A DNA stretch of 64,000 bases from positions 744,001 to 808,000 of the forward strand of contig NZ_FNVX01000004.1 of NCBI RefSeq assembly GCF_900104585.1, read 5' to 3'. The notes below the pieces were generated by a model. That model worked only from the letters and a program-made list of their open reading frames with translations. It was not told the origin of the DNA and ran no database searches. The position numbers and the translations under genes are program-made. Shown here in pieces: positions 19,145-27,708 of the stretch. Positions within the stretch are counted from its first letter, which is position 1, and every line of letters starts with the position of its first letter. Source of the DNA: Bacteroides ihuae. Its GTDB lineage: Bacteria > Bacteroidota > Bacteroidia > Bacteroidales > Bacteroidaceae.

Positions 19145-20596
19145 CTATTGGGCAATAGCTTGTATATATTCTTCCCCAAAACGGTCTGTCACCTTGATCT
19201 CAATATGAGCGCTTTTATTTTTAGGAGTTGCTCGAAACAGATGTTGTGTCGCTTTTGGAGCAATCCAGGTGTAGACCATTTTCTCTCTATCAGAACAGAC
19301 AACAGAAGTATAGGGATCTAGTCCCGTATATTGAGTCATATTCCCCATGAGTTTTCCATCTTCCAACCATTCTACCTTCCATCGTTTATCCCAATTCCAA
19401 ACATTGGCTACGACGTCATTCAGATATTGTTTTGCACTACCTACAGCATAAGTACGTAGTTGGTACTCTTTAGGATAGCCTGAACTCTTATAATACCATT
19501 TCACATCATCTCCGTTAACTTCATAGACGCCATAGCCGCGCGGAGTACCATCTAGGCAGACATCTGCTTTCCACCAAGTACCACAGACTGCCGCCGTGTT
19601 ATGTTCCATTAAATCCTCACTAAAAATAACATTAAGATTATAATGAGTATGCCCCGTGATAAGATGAGCTTTATAAGGTTTCAATATTTTATAGAGTGCA
19701 CCAGCATTTACCATCTGATCGCCAATCATTTCATAATTATACAAGAATGCATCCTGTTTTTCCTTTTGGCAGGAAGGAATATGCATAATAAAGAAAACGA
19801 GTGAACCCTCCGGAACATGAGACAAGTCTTGATCAAGCCAAGAAAATATTCTTTCATCCAAATACCCCATATAGAAATAATCACGTCCGATAAAGAAATT
19901 GTTATTCACTACAATGTAATGAGCATTTCCTTTATTAAAAGAATAGTAAGAAGGACCGAAAGTATCTTCAAATGTCTTGTAGGAAGTTTCATGAGTGCGA
20001 CCATCATAATTCATATCATGATTGCCCATTGCCCGATAAATCGGTATACCCAATTGATCTGCCCTTTTCAGATAGTCAGGATATAGTTCAAGATGATCAC
20101 CAACAATATCTCCGCAATCAATTCCAAAAACATCTGTTGCTTCATAATGAGTGAGAAGTTGCTTACAATCATCCACTACATTCTGATAAATAGTCAATTC
20201 ATCTTTAGAAGTAACCTGTATATCAGATTGAGCGATAAAAACATGAGAAGTGTCATCCTTAGGGTTCTTTTTCAGGCTGAAATTATAGGTTTGTTTCTTT
20301 GAATGATCTACAGAGAAATAGAAAAAAGGAATACTTCCTGTCCGTTCTGTCAAATAACCGGAAGGAGTACAAATATATACGAAACGGTTATCTCCCAAAG
20401 TAGGTATACTATATTTTCCCGAAGCATCGGTCTGTACGCATCTACACCCATCAGTAACCATCACTCCCTCAATTCCCTTACCTTCACAGGTTACTTTACC
20501 TTTGATAATATAAATGAGGTTACTTGCCTGAGTCGGAAGACTCAAGCAAGTACAGATTAAAAAGACAAAAAATAGTTGAAGTTTATTCATTCTCAT
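19145..20596 (-). CDS. Secreted calcineurin-like metallophosphoesterase
   Basis: Exported protein of 483 residues with a signal peptide (1-24). An N-terminal carboxypeptidase-regulatory-like beta domain (about 30-105) precedes the metal-dependent phosphoesterase core. Ligand motifs in order are QSDIQV (Asp-x-Gln where many relatives have Asp-x-His), CGDIVGD, MGNHD, MHIP and GHTHYN. A C-terminal beta domain of the MetallophosC type ends the protein. Likely cleaves a phosphomonoester or phosphodiester in the periplasm. The gene at 24826 is a divergent paralogue in the same operon. Two bases separate it from the acetyltransferase gene. Confidence 0.88.
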   Translation of the reverse strand: MRMNKLQLFFVFLICTCLSLPTQASNLIYIIKGKVTCEGKGIEGVMVTDGCRCVQTDASGKYSIPTLGDNRFVYICTPSGYLTERTGSIPFFYFSVDHSKKQTYNFSLKKNPKDDTSHVFIAQSDIQVTSKDELTIYQNVVDDCKQLLTHYEATDVFGIDCGDIVGDHLELYPDYLKRADQLGIPIYRAMGNHDMNYDGRTHETSYKTFEDTFGPSYYSFNKGNAHYIVVNNNFFIGRDYFYMGYLDERIFSWLDQDLSHVPEGSLVFFIMHIPSCQKEKQDAFLYNYEMIGDQMVNAGALYKILKPYKAHLITGHTHYNLNVIFSEDLMEHNTAAVCGTWWKADVCLDGTPRGYGVYEVNGDDVKWYYKSSGYPKEYQLRTYAVGSAKQYLNDVVANVWNWDKRWKVEWLEDGKLMGNMTQYTGLDPYTSVVCSDREKMVYTWIAPKATQHLFRATPKNKSAHIEIKVTDRFGEEYIQAIAQ

Positions 20597-20617
20597 ATCA
20601 AAGTCTATTTTATAAAT

Positions 20618-22804
20618 TTATCGAATTAACTCTTTAACATATTTCTTATAGATTTGTCGAGCCACTTTTATACCATCACCACCTTCATTATATTTAATAA
20701 CATTGGCAGGCTTGACCCATTCATTTTCATAAACTAATGATTCGTCAAAAAAAGCTTTGTCATCAAAAGACTCTTTCTTTTCAGCTGCTTCGATCACCTC
20801 CTTTATAAAACGATCCCAACGAATAGCATAATACTGATTGGTTAAGCCAGCCCATGAACGGTTGGCATAGTCTGTCAGATGATAACTATCGCCCCAAATA
20901 GTGATCAAAGAGCGGGCATTCATTTCATAATAATCTTTAGAGACGGCATCTTGCCCCATATCTCGTGCCTCAGTAATCCACTTTTTCAAGGAAAAAGTGG
21001 AATGACAACTAACTAACTTGTCAAGATCAGCTATAATCTCTCTCATTTTATCGCCACGGTTCTTCATCATCTGTATATCTCCAGCTTCATACGCAACGGT
21101 GAATTCATCGCGGACCACACTGAAATAGTTACCTAACACTTGTCTACCAATATTGACCAAATCAAATTCATAGCTATTACGCTTGCAATCTTTTACTGAT
21201 AACAGTAGCTTCCAAGCCTCCAGCAAATCTTTAGAGTGATACTCAATTGTTGGTTTAGTAGTCCAATGCCCATTACCTCTTAGACAAGGGCGTGCATTGG
21301 TCAATGTACCCTGACCAACTTGCGCTGGCTGAAGGTACACCTTCTCTGCGAGTATTTCCCATGCCTTTCTTGCTTCAGGAGACTCTTTTCCAATCCGCCT
21401 ATCTGCCAAGCTCAGGAACCAGTCTTTATCCGTCTGACCGCTATCCCAAGCTTTATCAAAAACAAACTCATACATAAACTGATTCAGGTCGATTCCTTCG
21501 AGGGTAGAGCCAACTCCTTTTAGATTACTTCCTCCATTCTTCAAAGCATCAGCCAAACGTTCGCTAACCAAATTTACCGGACCTGACAAGAAAGAATTTC
21601 CTCCAAAATTACCCAAATAGCACCAGAGGTACGGTTGTCCAAAGTAACTATCGGTCTGTTTCCATATTTCGGTATATTCACAGAAATAATCCAATAGAAT
21701 CAGTTTGTCTTGAGGCACAGAACGCAGATACGATTTTATACGCGATGTTGTCCAATGTTTAATATCAGCATAGAATAGCCATGTCATTTGCAACCATACA
21801 GCTTCAGTATCTACAGCAGCTACAGACTCATAAATATGTTTAGCCATCATTCCTAAAGAATCGGCATTCCATGAAGGAGGATCAACCTCATTGAATGGGT
21901 CAATACCATAAATATGGTCCGTACCGTACAAACGGGTCTGTTCGGTAAGATATTCTTTTTGTATTACGGCATACAGAGAATCCATCGGATTAAGGAAGGT
22001 ACAGCGATATTGATCAGCAAATCCTCCCCATTCACTTACTCTGGTTGTCTTAATGTTAGGATAAACCCGTTTCAATGCAGCTGGTATATGTCCAGCAAAG
22101 GCAGGCAACACAGGCCGCATATTCAACTCACGTTCGCGAGCAACAATTTGTTCTTGCAACTTTGCCTGATTTGCCAGCCATTCCTTAGGTAGTGGACTTT
22201 GCCAGCCATCAAGATTACACATCCGATGCCATGGAAGATGTGCCGGTCCTGTAAAATACCCGCGTATCTCTTCATCAGTTAAACCGAGTTTGCTCCAGAC
22301 TTTATACCAAATCGCTTCCTGCCCTGTAATAGCGAGAGGCATATTGATTCCATTAAGAGCCATCCAATCAATAAAATGCTCCCAATCACTCCATTTCCAC
22401 CAAACCAATGAGTATCCGAATGTGCAATAATTCAGAAAAAAGCGGGTAGAAACTTTTGCCTTTATAGAGACTTCCACAGGTACCATAGGAAGAACCTTAG
22501 GTAACTCTATAGGATCTTCTTTATACCATGAAACAACAGTTAGGCAGTAATTTTTTAAATAGTAATTCAGACCTACAGCCATAGAGTTTGCATTGTTTCC
22601 GGAAATAATGATTTTATTCTCTTCACTTTTTATCGTAAAGTAATCTACTGAAGTATCATCCAACAAACGAAAGTCAAAAAAAGAAGATTCTTTGGGAAAC
22701 AACCTTTGTGCCATTTGGCACATAGCGGTTACATTGGCATCTTCTGCACGTATCTGAGAAACGATGAACAGAAGAAAGAGAATGCTGAGTATTTTCTTCA
22801 TCAT
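20618..22804 (-). CDS. Alpha-N-acetylglucosaminidase (GH89)
   Basis: Exported enzyme of 728 residues that releases terminal alpha-linked GlcNAc. Signal peptide about 1-20. It has the NAGLU three-part plan: small N-terminal domain, TIM barrel (about 110-440) and helical C-terminal domain (about 460-728). Glu306 in FNEVDPP matches the family acid/base, and Glu376 in LDYFCEY, just before GQPYLWCYLGNFGGN, matches the nucleophile. No carbohydrate-binding modules are attached, unlike some clostridial members. Five bases separate it from the upstream GH97 gene. This is the most substrate-informative gene in the PUL. Confidence 0.95.
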   Translation of the reverse strand: MMKKILSILFLLFIVSQIRAEDANVTAMCQMAQRLFPKESSFFDFRLLDDTSVDYFTIKSEENKIIISGNNANSMAVGLNYYLKNYCLTVVSWYKEDPIELPKVLPMVPVEVSIKAKVSTRFFLNYCTFGYSLVWWKWSDWEHFIDWMALNGINMPLAITGQEAIWYKVWSKLGLTDEEIRGYFTGPAHLPWHRMCNLDGWQSPLPKEWLANQAKLQEQIVARERELNMRPVLPAFAGHIPAALKRVYPNIKTTRVSEWGGFADQYRCTFLNPMDSLYAVIQKEYLTEQTRLYGTDHIYGIDPFNEVDPPSWNADSLGMMAKHIYESVAAVDTEAVWLQMTWLFYADIKHWTTSRIKSYLRSVPQDKLILLDYFCEYTEIWKQTDSYFGQPYLWCYLGNFGGNSFLSGPVNLVSERLADALKNGGSNLKGVGSTLEGIDLNQFMYEFVFDKAWDSGQTDKDWFLSLADRRIGKESPEARKAWEILAEKVYLQPAQVGQGTLTNARPCLRGNGHWTTKPTIEYHSKDLLEAWKLLLSVKDCKRNSYEFDLVNIGRQVLGNYFSVVRDEFTVAYEAGDIQMMKNRGDKMREIIADLDKLVSCHSTFSLKKWITEARDMGQDAVSKDYYEMNARSLITIWGDSYHLTDYANRSWAGLTNQYYAIRWDRFIKEVIEAAEKKESFDDKAFFDESLVYENEWVKPANVIKYNEGGDGIKVARQIYKKYVKELIR

Positions 22805-22809
22805 CTATC

Positions 22810-24813
22810 TTAATGTTTAATAAAACGAATGGCACATCCACCACTTGTAGCAAGTTTTAGATTAAGTGTATCTGAAGCGGTTAATGTTTTTTCCTCATAT
22901 TTGAAAGACGTAGGATTGGTTTTCCAGTCTGCATCATCTCCATCAGCATATATTTGAGCAGTATATTTAGCATCTGCATCCAAGAAATTCAATGGAACCT
23001 CCAATTTTCTTGCATTTTCATCTGTGATACAACCGACATACCAATCGCTAGAGTTCCTATCTTGCCGAGCAAACACAGAGTAATCACCAATCTTTGCATC
23101 TACAACATAAGTTTTCTCCCAGTCGGTAGGTACATCCTTAATGAAATCAAACGCTTTTATATTTTTGTAATTTTCCGGAAGATCTGAGGCCATCTGCAAA
23201 GGGCTGTAAATAACAACAAAAAGTGCCAATTGCTTAGAAAGCGTAGTGTTAACACGTGTACCCGGATAAGCTTCATTGGCAAAATCAAAAGTACCGAACG
23301 TAAAATCCATCGGACCAGCCAACCCTCTGGTAAAAGGAACTACAGTTGTATGCTCCGGTGGATTACCACCATCGGGGGACCATGCGTTGTATTCCTGCCC
23401 ACGTATTCCTTCTTGAGTCATGAGATTAGGCCATGTGCGCTCTATACCGGTAGGCATTACGGGCTCATGATTATCAATAACTATTTGATATTTGGCTGCT
23501 GTTTCTATTACTTTCCTATAATGCCGTACACCATACTGTCCATCGTGTGCTTCTTTAAAGTCCATCAGACGGTTAACATATCCGGTTTTTACAATGTGTA
23601 CTCCGTATTGTTGATAGAAGGCAAAAGATTTGTCAAGTTGTCTTTCATAATTACGAGTAGCAGCGGCAGTTTCATGATGTCCAATTAACTCCACTCCTTT
23701 TTCACGAGCATAGTCTGTTATTTCTTTAATATCAAAATCAGGGTAAGGCTTTGTGAAGTCCAAAGAATCTCCACGCTTCATCCAGTTACCTTCCCATCCT
23801 ACATTCCATCCTTCAACCAAAACACCAGATATACCATTCTCCGAGGCAAAATCTATATATTTTTTTGTATTTGCAGTTGTCGCACTATGTTTGGGACCAT
23901 AATACCATGTTCCTTTTCCCAAATGCATTTCCCACCATATCCCGATATATTTCCCGGGCTTTATCCAAGAAGTATCTTTTATTTTTGAAGGCTCATTGAG
24001 ATTAAGCATTAAGTGAGAAGTAATAAGATCACCTGGCTTGTCAGCTATAACAACTGTTCTCCAAGGAGTAACAAACGGAGTTTTGATATAAGCAGCTACT
24101 CCATTAGCCCAAGGGACCAATGAAGCACAAAGAGTTGCGGAATCTTTGACTGTCAGATTCATTTTGGGATAATCAGTCAAGTTTGCTTCGTGAATTGAAA
24201 GATATTTGCCAGCTGCAGTCTCCATTGTAAGAGGAGTACGTACAGTATCCAACTTATTGATATCAGAGAATTTTGCTATACATTCATAATATGGATCAGA
24301 AGCTGGAATCCACCAAGCTTTGTTTACACGAGGCATTTTAAATTCAGTTTCTTCACTCATGATAACCAAAGAGTCCATAGATTCCTGTTCAGGAAATTCA
24401 TAGCGGTAGCCAATTCCATCATTAAACAAACGGAATATAACATTAAGTTTACGTTTTCCTTTTACTTCCTGAAGTAACACTTTCAGTTCATTATAGTGGT
24501 TACGTACATACCGGCTTTCCCCCCATGGTTGTTCCCAAGTTTCATCCAAAGAGGAGCGTTCGGTGCCTTTAACAATAAAATGATTTAAACTATCTCCATG
24601 CTCCAAAACAAAACCGAGTTTGGAGGGAAGTATTACTGCTTTGTTATCCTTGTCCACAGAGTATGAGACTATATTGTCATTGCCCATGACTGTCAGTTGT
24701 ATTTTACCATCCGGAGACTTTAATACAAAATTATCTGTTCCGCCACAAGCCGAAAGGAAGCTGACAATACTTAGGATATAAAGGATTCTTCTTAATACCG
24801 TTAACTGATTCAT
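22810..24813 (-). CDS. GH97 glycoside hydrolase, lipoprotein, inverting-type
   Basis: Lipoprotein of 667 residues (lipobox FLSAC, Cys23). It has the GH97 plan: beta-supersandwich N-terminal domain (about 25-290), TIM barrel (about 290-560) and C-terminal beta domain. The barrel carries VIDNHEP and QEGIRGQEY, where inverting SusB-type enzymes place their glutamate bases, and lacks the KVDF aspartate nucleophile of retaining members. An alpha-glucosidase-like activity is therefore likely. The other GH97 in this operon (27709-29682) is of the opposite type. Confidence 0.9.
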   Translation of the reverse strand: MNQLTVLRRILYILSIVSFLSACGGTDNFVLKSPDGKIQLTVMGNDNIVSYSVDKDNKAVILPSKLGFVLEHGDSLNHFIVKGTERSSLDETWEQPWGESRYVRNHYNELKVLLQEVKGKRKLNVIFRLFNDGIGYRYEFPEQESMDSLVIMSEETEFKMPRVNKAWWIPASDPYYECIAKFSDINKLDTVRTPLTMETAAGKYLSIHEANLTDYPKMNLTVKDSATLCASLVPWANGVAAYIKTPFVTPWRTVVIADKPGDLITSHLMLNLNEPSKIKDTSWIKPGKYIGIWWEMHLGKGTWYYGPKHSATTANTKKYIDFASENGISGVLVEGWNVGWEGNWMKRGDSLDFTKPYPDFDIKEITDYAREKGVELIGHHETAAATRNYERQLDKSFAFYQQYGVHIVKTGYVNRLMDFKEAHDGQYGVRHYRKVIETAAKYQIVIDNHEPVMPTGIERTWPNLMTQEGIRGQEYNAWSPDGGNPPEHTTVVPFTRGLAGPMDFTFGTFDFANEAYPGTRVNTTLSKQLALFVVIYSPLQMASDLPENYKNIKAFDFIKDVPTDWEKTYVVDAKIGDYSVFARQDRNSSDWYVGCITDENARKLEVPLNFLDADAKYTAQIYADGDDADWKTNPTSFKYEEKTLTASDTLNLKLATSGGCAIRFIKH

Positions 24814-24825
24814 TTTCTTTCTTTT

Positions 24826-26310
24826 TTATTGTTCTATTAATTTAGATTGTTTCATTTCCTGAGTATATACATTTCCACAATGATCGGTAACCTCTACACG
24901 TATATCAGAGTCTTTTTTCTGAGGAACTGCATAAAACAAGTGTTCGGTAATACCCGCTCCCAAATACCTATGCTTGAAAGTGGAACTGTATTTATCACAA
25001 TAGTCATAAATAGCAGGATCATATCCGGAAAAACGAGTCATTTCACCTCTGTTTATACTGTTTTCGTACCATCTCACTTTCCATGTTGAATCGTAATTCC
25101 AGATGTTTGCTACAATTGCATTTTTTATATTACGGCTAGCACCCACTGGATAAAGCTCAAATTGGTAATCTTTATCTTTATCTGCACATTTATAATACCA
25201 ATTGACCTTACCCCCATCAAATTCATAAACGGCATACCCGCCCGGAGTTCCATCACATGCCCAAGGAGCTTGCCAAAATAAGGTTGACAAAGGAGCATGT
25301 ACATGTTCATAGAGATTGTCCGCCAAGACATAGTTTTCATTATAATGTTCATGTCCTGACATAATATGAGCATTGTAAGGCTTTAGTAAGTCATAAAAAT
25401 GAGAGCGGTTATTCATCACTTTCATAGTCGATTCTTTTCCCCATTCTTTTTGACGTGCTTCTCTTGAGTAAGTGGGGATATGTGTGGCTACAACCACTGT
25501 AGATCCCGGAGTCACTTGTCTTAAATCTTGTTCCATCCATTGCAGTTGCTGCTCAGTAAGGTAGCCCACATATAAATAGCTTTTCCCAATAAAAAAAACA
25601 TCATCAAGTACAATGTAATGTACATCACCTCTGTTGAAAGAATAATAGGTTGGCCCGAAATAAGATTTGTAAGTTGCACGAGCATACTCATTAGAGCGTA
25701 CATTCAAGTCTAAGTCATGATTTCCAATTACATAGAAAAAAGGAATCCCCGTTTCATGTATTGCATCTATCATCGGTGAAAAATAGCTAGGTTTTTTATT
25801 TATATCACCGATAATATCTCCACAAACGACTCCATAAGCCGGTATTCCGGGGTAATTATTTGCCAGTAATTCTTTCACATCTTGTGAAGCATGACGTACC
25901 TGTGCCATATCTTCATCAAAATAGACCTGTGGATCAGCCCACACGATCAGGATATGCTTTTTATTATCCTTAGACGACGGAGTTAATTTAAAATCGAGAC
26001 GTACCTTTTTAGAGAATTTAGCAGGTACTTTTTGAAAGAACACAGGTACTTTGTCTTTCATCGGTACATCGTATTTATCAGGAAGAGTGATATAAATGTA
26101 TTCTACAGCAGAAGTACTTAGCATAGAATATTGTCCTTTCTTATCAGTAAGAACAATCTGAGTACCATCTGTTACAGGAACATTGGCAATTCCCTTACCC
26201 TCGGATACCACTTCCCCATAGTAATATACTGGAGTGAGTGCAGCCTGAACATTGAAAGTAAAGACACTCCATTGAAATGCCCATAAAAGTAATAATAATC
26301 TTAATCTCAT
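24826..26310 (-). CDS. Secreted calcineurin-like metallophosphoesterase
   Basis: Exported protein of 494 residues, paralogue of the protein at 19145-20596 with the same three-part plan. A signal peptide (1-23) and an N-terminal regulatory-like beta domain are followed by phosphoesterase motifs WADPQV, CGDIIGD, IGNHDLD, THIP and GHEHYN, then a C-terminal beta domain. The first metal motif is again Asp-x-Gln. Its start overlaps the stop of the upstream SGNH gene by 4 bp. Two such enzymes in one PUL suggest a phosphate-bearing substrate. Confidence 0.88.
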   Translation of the reverse strand: MRLRLLLLLWAFQWSVFTFNVQAALTPVYYYGEVVSEGKGIANVPVTDGTQIVLTDKKGQYSMLSTSAVEYIYITLPDKYDVPMKDKVPVFFQKVPAKFSKKVRLDFKLTPSSKDNKKHILIVWADPQVYFDEDMAQVRHASQDVKELLANNYPGIPAYGVVCGDIIGDINKKPSYFSPMIDAIHETGIPFFYVIGNHDLDLNVRSNEYARATYKSYFGPTYYSFNRGDVHYIVLDDVFFIGKSYLYVGYLTEQQLQWMEQDLRQVTPGSTVVVATHIPTYSREARQKEWGKESTMKVMNNRSHFYDLLKPYNAHIMSGHEHYNENYVLADNLYEHVHAPLSTLFWQAPWACDGTPGGYAVYEFDGGKVNWYYKCADKDKDYQFELYPVGASRNIKNAIVANIWNYDSTWKVRWYENSINRGEMTRFSGYDPAIYDYCDKYSSTFKHRYLGAGITEHLFYAVPQKKDSDIRVEVTDHCGNVYTQEMKQSKLIEQ

Positions 26311-27695
26311 TTTTTTATCCTTTCGATCTTTATCAAACGAGTAAGTGGCTTGTTGATTTTATATATTTCACTAATCAGCTGACTCATCTCAGCTTTCCAT
26401 GCTTCACGCACTTGTGGAAATATGGCTTGCGTATAATTAGAATATAAATATTTCACAAGATAATGGCTATTTCGTTCTGCCTTAGCGGCATCAAGAGCCG
26501 CTCTATTATCGGCGAAGAGTAGTCCTCTATTTTTAAAGAAAACATACTGCATAGCCATATATTGGCGTAAACGTTTTTCTAGGGCACATCTTTCTTCATT
26601 CAAATACATAATAGAAAGACTTTGCTGATATTGGGGAGTAAATGCTATTTCAGCCAGATTAACCCCTCTATCTAACTCGTTTCCGTTCCAATTACCTATA
26701 TCTACTCCATCAATACTAACTCGGAAAAGCCCACTCAAACCGACTACTTTCATTACTTCCTGATCCATCTCCTGCATAAAAGGAATCTGTTTGATAGCAT
26801 CACGTACCGTTCCTGTTGTCCCCCAACGAGGTATAGTATCTATTGGATATGGAAGTGACTTAGCTAAATATTTAAACGATAAAGTAGTTTCATTTTGTTT
26901 TAAATGAGATATACGACAATTTCGTTCATCCATCACCTTCCTATTATTGGCATTGATATGGAAATAAGCAACTTCTTTTCCGGCAAGTCCTTGTGCTTTC
27001 AGAAACAAATAAGCCATTATCATGTGCCCATCTTTATTCGGATGGATTCTGTCGCCCCCACAAAAGGTCGCGGTAGAGTCTGAATGCTGAACTCGTTTAT
27101 TTAGTTCACACATTACTGGATTGAAATTGACTAATCCCCAACCTCTGTTATTGGCAACTTCAGACTGCATATCAATGATTCTTTTGATCGTTTCATTCTT
27201 TCCATGCAATACCTCAACTCCTTCCAATTTTACATTTTCATCATAAGGTGGAGAACCCAACAGAACTACACTTCTTATTGTTTTTTCTGCCAGAATCTTT
27301 TGCTGTAAGGTCTCGAAAACAGAACGTGCGTTATTTAATTGCTTAGTCGCATATTCTTCAGAACCAGATTGATTATATCCATCAAAGCCAGAATCATTCA
27401 TTCCAAAAGAGCAAATCAGATAAGTCGGCTTTTTCACTTTAATATCAGCATCAAACCGAAAATTCATATGGCTCACACAATCGCCGCCAATTCCTCCATT
27501 ATAGATATGGAGAGGTAAATCAGGAAAATGCGTCATGTAATAAAGCCATATATAAGAGTGATAATACCCACCTTCCGTAATACTATTTCCAAGAAACATG
27601 ACTCCATCATTCGGTTTGAATGACGGAATCTGCTGTGCACCTATGGGAGATAGCAGAAGACAAAAAGCATATAATACAAAAAATGTTTTTTTCAT
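26307..27695 (-). CDS. Secreted SGNH/GDSL hydrolase
   Basis: Exported protein of 462 residues with a signal peptide (1-20). The SGNH core shows GNSIT (Ser38, block I), GGIGGD (about 67-72, block II), SFGMND (Asn100, block III) and DRIHPNKDGH (block V Asp-x-x-His, near residue 218). A long C-terminal extension (about 250-462), partly helical, has no recognised domain. Predicted carbohydrate or lipid esterase. It differs from the operon's other SGNH protein in lacking the GxDLY domain. It is coupled to the phosphoesterase gene by a 4-bp overlap. Confidence 0.85.
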   Translation of the reverse strand: MKKTFFVLYAFCLLLSPIGAQQIPSFKPNDGVMFLGNSITEGGYYHSYIWLYYMTHFPDLPLHIYNGGIGGDCVSHMNFRFDADIKVKKPTYLICSFGMNDSGFDGYNQSGSEEYATKQLNNARSVFETLQQKILAEKTIRSVVLLGSPPYDENVKLEGVEVLHGKNETIKRIIDMQSEVANNRGWGLVNFNPVMCELNKRVQHSDSTATFCGGDRIHPNKDGHMIMAYLFLKAQGLAGKEVAYFHINANNRKVMDERNCRISHLKQNETTLSFKYLAKSLPYPIDTIPRWGTTGTVRDAIKQIPFMQEMDQEVMKVVGLSGLFRVSIDGVDIGNWNGNELDRGVNLAEIAFTPQYQQSLSIMYLNEERCALEKRLRQYMAMQYVFFKNRGLLFADNRAALDAAKAERNSHYLVKYLYSNYTQAIFPQVREAWKAEMSQLISEIYKINKPLTRLIKIERIKK

Positions 27696-27708
27696 GCTAG
27701 ATCATTCT

